The position numbers and the translations under genes are program-made. Below, in pieces: positions 26,653-35,207 of a DNA stretch of 64,000 nt. The notes below the pieces were generated by a model, which was given only the letters and a program-made list of their open reading frames with translations, was not told the DNA's origin and did no database searches. This stretch comes from CAYPFY01 sp964410105. GTDB taxonomy: Bacteria > Bacteroidota > Ignavibacteria > UBA10030 > SZUA-254. The DNA is taken from NCBI GenBank assembly GCA_964410105.1, contig CAYPFY010000008.1, positions 1-64,000 of the forward strand, read 5' to 3'. The stretch's first letter is position 1. Each line of letters starts with the position of its first letter.

Positions 26653-27272
26653 GACGATCCGCAGTACGTGAGCTTCATTTCATTTGTCCGATCGAAAATC
26701 TATTGTCTATCCTCCAGAAAGGAATTCTGTGCCACAATTCTGCCAAAGAACTCAATCCCAAGTCCATTGCTGAGCCAGGCGTTCAGGATCGACGAAAATC
26801 CGTGGTTGTACCGGGGGTAAACAAGAAGTTGCATGAGTTTGTGAACTTGTATCTTAATGCTCGCAACCCGATGATGTACAAGAGGAAGGGATTACATGCA
26901 TCCCTCTGTATCCTTAGTGTTACGCACGAGATTTTGGATGAGCCGGGCGTAATTATCACAGACATGAATGCGTCAAGGCAATATGTCAAGTTTCTGGAAA
27001 TGCCCCACGGACTCTCGCAGCTTGATAAGGATTTGATCTATGCAAAATATTGGAATCATGATGACCCCATTGAAAAGGACCGGCGCATCGGTTTAATCTG
27101 CGCCGAGGTCCTCGTTCCAAGGATGGTTGCACCGAGGTTTATTCAGGCAATTTATGTATCTTGCGATCGAACTCGTGAATCAATAAAGAGAAGCCTTAGA
27201 GGCCACTTGCTCGCTGGAAAGATTGTCGTCAGGCCATACCTCTTCTTCCTATCTGGTGAGGATGTGAAATGA
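26649..27272 (+). CDS. darT: DarT-type DNA ADP-ribosyltransferase toxin (DUF4433)
   Basis: A 207-residue DarT-family protein. DarT transfers ADP-ribose from NAD+ to thymidine in single-stranded DNA, blocking replication; with DarG it forms a toxin-antitoxin and anti-phage system. Seen: R-E-L-H-F-I-C-P-I-E-N-L-L-S-I-L-Q-K-G-I near the start (the H-x-x-x-x-x-N-L type opening), A-R-N-P-M-M-Y at ~71-77, and the catalytic glutamate region I-C-A-E-V-L-V-P (Glu 153). Start: GTG at 26649 overlaps the upstream fragment's stop; GTG 26643 is also possible. The ATG of darG overlaps its TGA (27269-27272), as expected for a coupled pair. Confidence 0.88.
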   Translation: MRRSAVRELHFICPIENLLSILQKGILCHNSAKELNPKSIAEPGVQDRRKSVVVPGVNKKLHEFVNLYLNARNPMMYKRKGLHASLCILSVTHEILDEPGVIITDMNASRQYVKFLEMPHGLSQLDKDLIYAKYWNHDDPIEKDRRIGLICAEVLVPRMVAPRFIQAIYVSCDRTRESIKRSLRGHLLAGKIVVRPYLFFLSGEDVK

Positions 27273-28393
27273 TTACAGTTCTGGTTGGGGACATCTTCAA
27301 ATCCAGGATGCAAACATTGACTAACACGGTCAATTGCGTCGGGATAATGGGCAAAGGCATTGCCCTTGAATTCAAGAAACGTTTTCCCGAAATGTTTGCC
27401 GATTATAACGAACGCTGCAAACGCAAGGAGGTGAAGCTCGGAGAGCCGTACCTTTTCAAGCAGCTGATCCCTCCTTCAATTCTTCTCTTCCCAACCAAAG
27501 AACACTGGCGCTCAGTGTCAAGTCTCCCCGCCATTGAAAAGGGATTGATGCATCTCAAGGCTAATTACAAGAGATGGGGAATCACCTCGATCGCTGTTCC
27601 ACCGCTAGGCTGTGGACTTGGTGAATTAGAATGGAATATAGTTGGTCCGACACTTTACCAGGACTTACGGGACTTAGAGATCCCGGTAGAGCTGTATGCA
27701 CCTTGGAATACGCCTCATGTCCAACTCACTCCGGAATTTCTTGCAGAAGTCAGTGCTGCCCAGGCCGCCGAATCGATGCGGCCTGCCACTCGAATCGAGC
27801 CAGGATTCATCACAATTGTTGAAGTTATCTACAGAATCGAGAATATGCGGTTTCATTGGCCGATCGGGAGGACGACACTCCAGAAGATTGCATACTTCGG
27901 GACACATCTTGGCCTTAAAACAGGATTGAAATTTCATAGAGCGAGCTTTGGACCATTCGCCCCAGACTTGAAGGTGAAGCTGACCAGGCTCGTCAACAAC
28001 GGCTTGATCGAGGAAGAGAGAATAGGAAACATGTTCGTCGTGAAAGCGGGCAAGACGTACATTGTCGCAAAGAAGTTGTATGAAAAGGCCTACCTGGAGG
28101 ACGAAGAGATCATTGACCGCCTGACTGATCTTTTCTCTAGGATGAACACCCAGCAGTCAGAACTTGCTGCAACTGTTCATTTCGCTAGAGAGACGATGAA
28201 ACTCTCCAATGGAACAAAACCAACGGAAGCACAACTTCTGAACGAAGTGATGGAGTGGAAGAAGCGACACAGGCCGCCATATGATCGCGTCGAGGTTGCA
28301 GCCACTATCAGAAATCTGGCCATGCTTCGATGGCTTGATGTTAGGTCCAGCGTGGAGATTAGCAATATGCTTGCTGAGGTATTTGATGTCTGA
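27269..28393 (+). CDS. darG: DarG antitoxin (macrodomain DNA ADP-ribosylglycohydrolase)
   Basis: A 374-residue two-domain protein. The N-terminal macrodomain (1-155) removes ADP-ribose from DNA; it shows T-N-T-V-N-C-V-G-I-M-G-K-G-I-A (18-32) and P-P-L-G-C-G-L-G-E-L-E-W (111-122), the ADP-ribose-binding loops. The C-terminal domain (~180-374) is the helical, winged-helix-like region that binds and neutralises DarT, with I-G-R-T-T-L-Q-K-I-A-Y-F and R-A-S-F-G-P-F-A. Overlaps darT by four bases (ATGA). Base composition is AT-richer than the flanking core genes, consistent with transfer. Confidence 0.9.
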   Translation: MITVLVGDIFKSRMQTLTNTVNCVGIMGKGIALEFKKRFPEMFADYNERCKRKEVKLGEPYLFKQLIPPSILLFPTKEHWRSVSSLPAIEKGLMHLKANYKRWGITSIAVPPLGCGLGELEWNIVGPTLYQDLRDLEIPVELYAPWNTPHVQLTPEFLAEVSAAQAAESMRPATRIEPGFITIVEVIYRIENMRFHWPIGRTTLQKIAYFGTHLGLKTGLKFHRASFGPFAPDLKVKLTRLVNNGLIEEERIGNMFVVKAGKTYIVAKKLYEKAYLEDEEIIDRLTDLFSRMNTQQSELAATVHFARETMKLSNGTKPTEAQLLNEVMEWKKRHRPPYDRVEVAATIRNLAMLRWLDVRSSVEISNMLAEVFDV

Positions 28394-28738
28394 CTTTCTA
28401 TTTGCTCCATCCCTGAGAGGCATCCCAACCGTGTCATCAATACGCAAGCCAATTGAAATCTCGTTCAATAATAAGATGCAATCCTGCCTAATCGTCTTCA
28501 AAGTTGTTGCATCGTAAATCATCGGAAGCATATCAAAGAACTAATATTCCGACGATTTCCAGAGGGTCAGTACTTAAGAAATACCCATCTCAGGTATCCT
28601 GATTTTCATTCGCAGGTGCGTACTACCATTGGCCAAGAGACCTTAAACCTGGATGTACTCTTGGATCTCCTCTTGCAAATCAACCTACCGCTTGTCTTTC
28701 TCGATCCCTTCCAGGGCCGTCATTTCGGCATCCTCATC
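28394..28738. other. Convergent spacer, no gene seen
   Basis: 345 bases between darG (plus) and an unassigned minus-strand gene. Frames here are antisense shadows or very short. Only weak inverted repeats (for example ATACC...GGTAT near 28580-28600) were seen, and no clear terminator. Confidence 0.5.
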
Positions 28739-29428
28739 CTATCTCTTGACGGGATGTTCTGTTTTCCATAGTGCTTTCATCTCACGATAATAACAGAATC
28801 GAGTCATTGTTCTTGCTGTCCCATGGAGACCGAGAGAGCGAAGACCAGCTAAGACGGCTTTGTTAGACTTTACCACCTTCTCACCGATGGAGGACTTCTC
28901 GAAGTCGAAATCATGTGGAAAGCTAAATTGCTCGATGAGCTTTTGTCTGTCTCCGAGCGAAATGATAGTCCCGGTTGTCACCGGATCGTACGCAGCCATG
29001 AGAGCGTTGATTGCGTTCGCGCTAGGGCCGGTGAGATTGTTCTTCCTCCCTTGATTCACCTCATACAGCTTATTGATAAACCTCGCTTTTTTATTATCAC
29101 CACTCTCATTAAAGACTTTTGTTATAATGTCAGACAGTTCCGAATCCGAATGCAGCTCGTTGAACATCCTCCTCCATGCTCCCTGTGCAATCATCGCTCG
29201 CGCGACTGCTTCGCTTTCCGGTGTATTCCCCTTTGCGTTACTGTTAAGAATTCGGATAATTTCGTCGATTTGGTTTTGCGGAATATCGACCGGCGGGCCT
29301 TCTAAGACGAGGTCATTCCAGAACTTCCGGAAACGGGCACTTTGTGATGCCCAGATTCTGTCTTTTTCTTCAGGATTATATTCTCTCAGAAAATCTGAGA
29401 AGATTATTGCGATGTCTGATCTGTTCAT
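28739..29428 (-). CDS. Unassigned island protein
   Basis: A 229-residue soluble, largely helical, charged protein that I do not recognise. No signal peptide or membrane segment. The first half is acidic/basic mixed helix (W-A-S-Q-S-A-R-F-R-K-F-W-N-D); the second has Y-D-P-V-T-T-G-T-I-I-S-L-G-D-R-Q-K-L-I-E-Q-F and ends basic. That Y-D-P block resembles a substrate-associated segment found near some restriction-type nucleases, but I cannot name a family. It lies on the opposite strand between darTG and the restriction system, 28 bases behind another unassigned minus-strand frame. A defence-related role is suggested only by location. Confidence 0.6.
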   Translation of the reverse strand: MNRSDIAIIFSDFLREYNPEEKDRIWASQSARFRKFWNDLVLEGPPVDIPQNQIDEIIRILNSNAKGNTPESEAVARAMIAQGAWRRMFNELHSDSELSDIITKVFNESGDNKKARFINKLYEVNQGRKNNLTGPSANAINALMAAYDPVTTGTIISLGDRQKLIEQFSFPHDFDFEKSSIGEKVVKSNKAVLAGLRSLGLHGTARTMTRFCYYREMKALWKTEHPVKR

Positions 29429-29456
29429 AGAGGTGCTCCCCTAAGCCATCCCGGCA

Positions 29457-29861
29457 TCATAACGTGCGAAAGATTACTTCGAACTTGTAAGCAGGATCAT
29501 GAAGTCGTCGTTCGATGCGATGATTAAGTCGAATTACTTTCAAGAGGGATTCACCTTGGATTACCTCCTGTCTATTGCCCCATTCTGGATTATTTGCATT
29601 GATCGAAACGATGCCCAGCAATTTAACTCTTAAGTTTGATCTCTTAATCAAGCTGCGTGCGTCAGAAAGCCGCCTCCCACCCCAACTAACCCGTTTGGTA
29701 TTCAATGGATCGCTACCTAAAGTCTGTAGACTTTTAGACTGCAGAAACCAATATTTATTTCGTGAAACGGGAACTATACTATGAATAAATACGAAATCGG
29801 GCTCAGAGAAATTCTCGGCGAGAATTTGCGGATGATGCGCCGAAAACAGAAGATATCTCAA
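29457..29861 (-). CDS. Possible small protein or gene remnant upstream of the unassigned island gene
   Basis: A 134-codon frame ending 28 bases before the 229-residue gene on the same strand. The last ~100 residues look protein-like (K-Y-W-F-L-Q-S-K-S-L, R-V-S-W-G-G-R-R-L, G-I-V-S-I-N-A-N-N-P-E-W-G-N-R) and could be the C-terminal part of a larger enzyme whose 5' end was replaced by the controller gene. The first ~27 codons are antisense to that controller gene and unlikely to be real. No initiator other than the far one is obvious. It conflicts with the idea that 29719-29734 is a dedicated operator, since that site would lie inside this frame. Confidence 0.3.
   Translation of the reverse strand: MRYLLFSAHHPQILAENFSEPDFVFIHSIVPVSRNKYWFLQSKSLQTLGSDPLNTKRVSWGGRRLSDARSLIKRSNLRVKLLGIVSINANNPEWGNRQEVIQGESLLKVIRLNHRIERRLHDPAYKFEVIFRTL
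29719..29734 (+). promoter_or_regulatory. Candidate C-box operator of the restriction-modification controller
   Basis: AAAGTCTGTAGACTTT is a perfect 7-2-7 inverted repeat, followed by another AGACT half-site at 29736-29740. The GACT/AGTC half-sites match the type bound by controller (C) proteins. It ends 46 bases upstream of the controller ATG. TATACT lies right against the ATG; many C genes are leaderless. Confidence 0.5.
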
Positions 29862-30014
29862 GAAGCGCTCGGAGACACATCTGGTTTACACAGAACTTAT
29901 GTCGGCTCAGTCGAAAGAGGCGAGCGAAACGTAAGTTTGAGTAGTCTTGCGTCCCTCGCATTGGCGTTGAGAACAACTGTACCAAGATTGCTTACAAGAA
30001 GGACGGATCATTAG
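29781..30014 (+). CDS. XRE-family controller (C) protein of a type II R-M system
   Basis: A 77-residue single helix-turn-helix protein of the size and pattern of R-M controller proteins: L-R-M-M-R-R-K-Q-K-I-S-Q-E-A-L-G then H-R-T-Y-V-G-S-V-E-R-G-E-R-N-V-S-L-S-S-L (HTH about residues 24-60). Such proteins dimerise on C-boxes upstream of their own gene, first activating and later repressing themselves and the nuclease, which delays restriction until DNA is methylated. The stop shares a base with the GTG of the nuclease gene, so both are in one transcript. Confidence 0.85.
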   Translation: MNKYEIGLREILGENLRMMRRKQKISQEALGDTSGLHRTYVGSVERGERNVSLSSLASLALALRTTVPRLLTRRTDH

Positions 30015-31051
30015 TGAATTCACATGAGATCGTTACTCGCATTTCAAGAGCCGAAATTACAATCTATTCGCCTATACGCTCTGATTCAGATTTGTGGATG
30101 CAGACGGACGAACTTGAAGTTCTCCTGAACAGAGCGCTTCGCGGGATAGACCTGAGCGGACTTAAACTTAGGAAGAGATCCAAAGTTGTCAAAGAACGTA
30201 TTTGTGTTGCGCTAGGGTATCCCGTGCCTAACACCTTCAGGAGGACAAAGCCCCGATTCCCTGGCCAAAACTTTGATACCTATGTTCAGAAATCGAATAA
30301 CTTGCAGATCTGGAATGAGGAAATCAGTCTGGCGCGCAGATATGTTCTAATCCACGTATCTGAGGTTAACGTAGTAGACTCAGTAAGAGTGGTGACTGGG
30401 AGAGTTCTTGCCAGGCTAGACACCACAGGGACGCTCACTCAGAAGTATCAGGCTAGGCTCGTCAAAGGCAATCATCGCACTGAGCTGATTGCAGCACGAG
30501 ACACAGATAACCTGTCTCTCGTGGTAGGGCTACGGGACCGGCCGGTCACGTTCTATCAGGGTCCCAATGATGATCCAATAGGGGAATTCCTGTTCCCTAT
30601 TCGAGTTCTTTACGATCAACTGTGTAATCTCGTTGGGCGCAAGCTCCCGGACTCCGGAATTGATCAAGAACGCAATCGGGGCGCTGAACTGCATCGCATG
30701 ATTTGTGATTTCCTGGGATACCGTCGCTATGATGACACCGGGCAATTTCCAGATATACGAAATCAGCTCCTCGAAATTAAGCTTCAAACTTCTGTTACAA
30801 TTGATCTGGGATTGGTTCTCCCAGATAGTACGGAATTCCTCGACATTCCTCCTATCATGGGGAGGCGTATCAGGCATTGTGATGTTAGGTATGCCATCTT
30901 CGCTGGTGTCACCGACGGCGAACACGTCGAGTTAAGCAATCTCTATGTTACAACCGGCGAAGCTTTTTTCACGAGGTTCCCCCAGTTTCAGGGTAACCGC
31001 ATCAATAGGAAACTACAAATTCCCCTACCCACCGATTTCTTCGGAAGATAG
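30014..31051 (+). CDS. Type II restriction endonuclease, PD-(D/E)xK fold
   Basis: A 345-residue protein starting at a GTG overlapping the controller stop by one base. A classical active-site pattern is visible: P-D at 246-247, then after six residues E-I-K at 254-256 (Asp 247, Glu 254, Lys 256). Upstream, E-L-H-R-M-I-C-D-F-L (225-234) is the helix usually preceding that core. The recognition site cannot be read from sequence. The pairing with a controller gene and a convergent TaqI-like adenine methyltransferase makes it the nuclease of a type II system. Its 3' end overlaps the methyltransferase 3' end by 27 bases on the opposite strand. Confidence 0.8.
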   Translation: MNSHEIVTRISRAEITIYSPIRSDSDLWMQTDELEVLLNRALRGIDLSGLKLRKRSKVVKERICVALGYPVPNTFRRTKPRFPGQNFDTYVQKSNNLQIWNEEISLARRYVLIHVSEVNVVDSVRVVTGRVLARLDTTGTLTQKYQARLVKGNHRTELIAARDTDNLSLVVGLRDRPVTFYQGPNDDPIGEFLFPIRVLYDQLCNLVGRKLPDSGIDQERNRGAELHRMICDFLGYRRYDDTGQFPDIRNQLLEIKLQTSVTIDLGLVLPDSTEFLDIPPIMGRRIRHCDVRYAIFAGVTDGEHVELSNLYVTTGEAFFTRFPQFQGNRINRKLQIPLPTDFFGR

Positions 31052-32749
31052 ACCGAATGATTCCCATACGAGATTGTCGATTTCCCGTTCGATTGATTCC
31101 TGCTCTGCAGATGAGCAACAGTCGTATCTTCGCCTTGAGAGTTCTATCATGCGATTCGAATTCGCGGAGTCGAGACGCGGCATCGGAAAATGCTGGACGT
31201 ATTGACTCATAAATCGACGACGCCCTGCGTACAGCTTGTTGTTGAACTGCACATCGTAGTACCATTTAATAAAGTTCGAGTTCGCAACAGCCAAGGCGAT
31301 CCAGATCTTGGGATCGTCCTTATCGTTAAACGGCAGCCAATAGCAATCTCCGTTCACGATGGATCCTGAGAGATCTAGCCAAAAGATAGGTTCCTCAGAG
31401 ATGTCTCTAAATACAAGTTTAGGCTTACCCCATAAGTCCGGATGTTGAGGAACCCAAAGTTCATACCATTTTCTTCCGGAATCTATTACGTATGCTCGCG
31501 ATTCTAAAATTCCCCGATGTTGTTCCAGGTAGGCAGCGGATCTGGGATACTGGGATAGATCGACTGGTACCCTTTTCCCGTTAACCACTTCATGGGGATA
31601 AAGAATCTTCCGAGACTTTGTTGGGTAGAACGAGCAGTACTTCTGGGCAGAATGGTGTGTAAGAAGTGGGCGTAGGAGTTCAGGTCTTAGGCTCTCGGGG
31701 AGGGAGTCCCAGTCATCTCGGATAAAAACCCTGTCAGCAGTAGTTTTCACTCCAACTCTTATTTTCCCGAGATCTAGGAATTCACAACCGATCTTTGCTT
31801 GTACCTTGGCAAGTTGAGCTTGTGAACTTTGGTCTACAATTTTCCAAACTTGATCTAACTCCTGTGTCGCGTCCAGCCGGCCCTGTCGCACGAGGAACTT
31901 GGTGCCATCAGGCAGTTCTACAAATCCTTTTTTGGTAAGGGCATCAATGGTTGAGGAGACGGCCAATGCAGGAGTGTCATTGCGAGTCGAATAGATTGAG
32001 GTAAAGAGTGTTCCCAGCGGGTCTGTATTTGGACCTTTCCTTTCCAACAGAAGGACTGCCGGCAAGACGGCGGCCTCGAAGAGTTTTGTGTCTCCGAGAT
32101 CCCAAATATGAAGAATGTTGAATAGAGTCCGAAGCCGTTCGCGAACAATTGAGCCTGACCGGACAGTCATAAATCTATTTGATACTATCAACCCTGCGAC
32201 ACCGCCTGGATTTAGGACTCTCGCAATGCCCTCTATGAATGCATAATACATATCTACGCGGCCCGTCAGCCCGAATGTACGCGAGATCTGCTTTGATTTC
32301 TGCGCGCCCAGAACCTGAGTTCGGATGTACGGTGGGTTCGAGATTACGATATCAAAGTGCTCACTGGGAATTACTGGAAAAAGGCCTTCTTGATCGTTAC
32401 TATACCCCTTCAGAACATGCTCTAGGAAGTCTACTTTTTGAAAATCCCAGGCAATACCAGAACTACATTTCGCGGCAATCCGATTGTTTGCTTGGTGAAG
32501 CGCTTCTAAGGAGGTGTCAAATCCAAGGACTTTGACTTGATGTAGAGGCTGGTTGACGGTTTCGATTATAGCATCGAGCAGTACCGCATCACCGACTGCC
32601 GGGTCTAGGATGGAAATGTCTCTTTCCTGATTGCGCGCATTCCAAGCTTCCATAGTTTGGATGGCAACAAACCTGGCTAGTTTACGTGGGGTGAAATGGA
32701 CCCCAGATCGCTTTCGGTCTCTCCAACTTAGTGTGGCTTGGATATTCAC
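31025..32749 (-). CDS. N6-adenine DNA methyltransferase, TaqI-like, of the type II R-M system
   Basis: About 574 residues from a GTG at 32749; the frame extends to an ATG at 32875, but those 42 residues look unlike the family. Seen (numbering from 32875): F-T-P-R-K-L-A-R-F (61-69), SAM motif I as D-P-A-V-G-D-A-V-L-L (91-100; usual D-P-A-C-G-x-G), and the catalytic N-P-P-Y (180-183) of gamma-class N6-adenine enzymes. The ~250 C-terminal residues carry the TaqI-like specificity domain ending in a short helix. It protects host DNA from the convergent nuclease. AT-rich relative to core genes. Confidence 0.88.
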   Translation of the reverse strand: MNIQATLSWRDRKRSGVHFTPRKLARFVAIQTMEAWNARNQERDISILDPAVGDAVLLDAIIETVNQPLHQVKVLGFDTSLEALHQANNRIAAKCSSGIAWDFQKVDFLEHVLKGYSNDQEGLFPVIPSEHFDIVISNPPYIRTQVLGAQKSKQISRTFGLTGRVDMYYAFIEGIARVLNPGGVAGLIVSNRFMTVRSGSIVRERLRTLFNILHIWDLGDTKLFEAAVLPAVLLLERKGPNTDPLGTLFTSIYSTRNDTPALAVSSTIDALTKKGFVELPDGTKFLVRQGRLDATQELDQVWKIVDQSSQAQLAKVQAKIGCEFLDLGKIRVGVKTTADRVFIRDDWDSLPESLRPELLRPLLTHHSAQKYCSFYPTKSRKILYPHEVVNGKRVPVDLSQYPRSAAYLEQHRGILESRAYVIDSGRKWYELWVPQHPDLWGKPKLVFRDISEEPIFWLDLSGSIVNGDCYWLPFNDKDDPKIWIALAVANSNFIKWYYDVQFNNKLYAGRRRFMSQYVQHFPMPRLDSANSNRMIELSRRRYDCCSSAEQESIEREIDNLVWESFGLSSEEIGG

Positions 32750-33613
32750 GATCTTCTGACAGGGAAAAACGTTTTGAAATTTACCATATTGGGATGAACT
32801 TTCAAAGCGGTGGCATTTAGCGCATTCCGTCTGGACAAGCCACCCCCTTGAGGAGGCCGATTGGTGATGATCCAATTCCTACGGCAGCCGAAATTGAATC
32901 AGCAAAACTATTCTCTTTCGTAAGGTGAGTAATGTGTCCCGTGCGCGTGTTTTCAAAATGTTCCCGGCACGATCCACGGGAGTTCCTTATGTTTGATTCC
33001 CCCTTCAAATCAACTGACTGTTCACAAACTCAAGAGAGGACCAAATACCGTAAACAGGATTGAATTTGCATAGTCATTCCTCCACTATTCCTATCGTCAA
33101 GTAGAACGGCACAATTATCGAGCGACGCCCAATAAGTACTCAACCTGAACTTCTTAGCGAGTATTCTGCTCAGCGGGCAACTGAAAATCAATCCGTTGTC
33201 GAGCGTAGCACCCCATGGAATTGTTTTAGTGATTTGCTCCAGTAAATTGGCTTCACCATCGAACGTCTTCACCCATAACGCTCAAAAGCGATATGCCATG
33301 ACAAGGTCAAAACCAACGCTGTACAAGCCGAAACACTTGCATTACTCCTGGTCATGGGCTGGATTGAGGTGCACCTAGTTCACGAATCTGTGGACATGGC
33401 CAGGTTCCGTCAATCCTTCCAATTTTGTCGGGGGTGTTATACCGATTGACTTCACGACTCATTCCTCTCCTATAATAAGCAAAAAAATACCGTGACGGTT
33501 TTTCCTCGCCGAAAAGCAAAGTCTTTCTTGATCTGACCCCCGCCATAATCTTTTGCCCCCTCTTACCGTTGAGAAGGCTTTCGAGCAATCACGTCACGGA
33601 ATATGGAGACCGT
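32750..33613. other. Right edge of the defence island, no gene seen
   Basis: About 860 bases with only short frames in all phases and mixed composition. No tRNA, integrase, terminal repeat or copy of the tRNA 3' end was found by eye. The segment probably contains decayed DNA joining the island to the secreted-enzyme region. Confidence 0.5.
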
Positions 33614-35116
33614 CTATCTTAGGAGTACAATCCTCCTCACTGTCACCACATCATTCACGGCAAGGCGCACAAAATACGATCCCGTGCTCAGCTCTGACCC
33701 GTCGAAGAGAGAAAAATGTACACCCGAAGGCTGTATTCCATCTACCAGGCATTCGATCTGTTGACCCAGAGCATTAAAAACTCTGAGCTGAATTGACACG
33801 GGAAATTTCAATGCATAAGAGACAATGGTAATCCCGTTGAAAGGATTCGGAAAAGTCTCCAATGAAACTTCATCCGTATCCGCAATGGGCTCAATGCCTT
33901 TCCGATCAAAGCGGTCCGCCGATCTTTCAATGAGGCCACAGATATCCTCGTCATCAGGACATGAGAAAGCGTACCCATCGTTTTTCGTCCTACCGGAGTA
34001 AACAAGCTGCCATAAAACTATCCCGTTTGTGCCCCCATAAAGCCCCTCATTGAACAGGGCATTGTAGAGAAAAGCACCCGACCGTTTCTCTCCCACTTCC
34101 CCCACAATCAAAGGCTTCTGAACTCGATCAGCCATTTCCTGGTGATCACGAAGCCACTGAATCCCCCCATTCAGAGAAATCCCCCACGCAGAGGGATAGC
34201 AATGAATGCCCGCGATATCAATATTTCGGAGCGAAATGTTTTGCCGGAACGACGTACCCCCTGAGCCATCAAACAACCAGGATTGGTCGTTGTAGTCAGA
34301 GCTTCTGAAACCACTCCCCGGAGTTTCCAACCCCTCCTCCCCTGTCGAGACCAGGTGATTCGTATCAATCGATTTAATGAAGGAGGACATTTCCTCCATC
34401 CATCCCGCCACAATCCCCCCGGAAGCATCGGATGACCGGGGTTCATTGGCGAGTTCCCACGCCAGAATATTGGGATCATTCATGTACCTCCACCCCGAAA
34501 CAGAATTCGTCCGGTTCAATAACATCGACACATACGATCGATACCACTGCCTGACGGCGGGGAGAGTGTAAAAGTGGTCGTGAGTAAGCGTGTCGGTAAC
34601 AACGAACCGATAAAACCGCCCATCCGTGCCTTGGACGATGCGTTGAGGCATTTCCAGGGATTTTCCAAGAGTCGAAGGAAGTCGGTCTGCATACCATTGC
34701 ACATACTGATTCATCCCCCCATAATCGTCCCAATTATTGACAAAAGGGATGATCAGCTTTATCGAATACTCAGAGGCCTTGGCAACCACATAATCGAGAG
34801 CGCGGAGCCCGTTCTCATTGAACTTTTCCGGTCCCCACTGCAGGCCCGGGAGCAATGCGCTGTCTTCACAATCAAAAAATCCCCACGTTCGCATCGTCGT
34901 GATACCGAGATTTCTCGCCTCGCGAAAGACTTCAATGACGTGCACAGTATCTCCCAGCGCGGCGATATTTTCAAGAAAATAACTATTCGCCCCGATCGCG
35001 TAAAATGGTCTTCCGGAAAGCATCAAAGCGCTCCCAGACCTTTTTACGTACTCTACGCGATCGCTCCCGGCCGCGATCTCACAGGATATGAGCAAGCCGA
35101 TGACAAGAAATCTCAC
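33614..35116 (-). CDS. Glycoside hydrolase family 5 enzyme, beta-mannanase-like, T9SS cargo
   Basis: A 500-residue secreted protein with a short signal peptide, a GH5 TIM barrel (about 25-415) and a C-terminal sorting domain (F-P-N-P-F-N, residues ~425-500). Catalytic acid/base: W-E-L-A-N-E-P (Glu 225). Nucleophile: V-G-E-V-G (Glu 340). The T-M-R-T-W-G-F-F motif and overall arrangement resemble GH5_7-type endo-beta-1,4-mannanases. It would cleave mannan outside the cell after export by T9SS. Placed alone between the island and the retropepsin gene; substrate is inferred from family only. Confidence 0.88.
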   Translation of the reverse strand: MRFLVIGLLISCEIAAGSDRVEYVKRSGSALMLSGRPFYAIGANSYFLENIAALGDTVHVIEVFREARNLGITTMRTWGFFDCEDSALLPGLQWGPEKFNENGLRALDYVVAKASEYSIKLIIPFVNNWDDYGGMNQYVQWYADRLPSTLGKSLEMPQRIVQGTDGRFYRFVVTDTLTHDHFYTLPAVRQWYRSYVSMLLNRTNSVSGWRYMNDPNILAWELANEPRSSDASGGIVAGWMEEMSSFIKSIDTNHLVSTGEEGLETPGSGFRSSDYNDQSWLFDGSGGTSFRQNISLRNIDIAGIHCYPSAWGISLNGGIQWLRDHQEMADRVQKPLIVGEVGEKRSGAFLYNALFNEGLYGGTNGIVLWQLVYSGRTKNDGYAFSCPDDEDICGLIERSADRFDRKGIEPIADTDEVSLETFPNPFNGITIVSYALKFPVSIQLRVFNALGQQIECLVDGIQPSGVHFSLFDGSELSTGSYFVRLAVNDVVTVRRIVLLR

Positions 35117-35207
35117 AAATGCTTACCAACTGAGGTTATTCCCCCCTGACGCATGTGACATCGCCTGAAGAGTAAATCCCTCCCTCACACGGGTTTAAAA
35201 TTGACGA

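Noticed and set aside
29575..29784. 69-codon plus-strand frame upstream of the controller gene
   Set aside because: Overlaps the minus-strand frame with more protein-like content and the operator; no start signal and no family resemblance.
33030..33588. Several 60-80-codon frames at the right edge of the island
   Set aside because: Frames on both strands overlap each other, none has a motif or ribosome-binding site; more likely decayed DNA.
26172..33613. Phage-type integration site (att) formed by the tRNA 3' end
   Set aside because: I looked for a second copy of the T-arm/acceptor sequence (CAGGTTCAAGTCCTG) to the right, up to 33.6 kb, and saw none. No integrase gene is in the island either.
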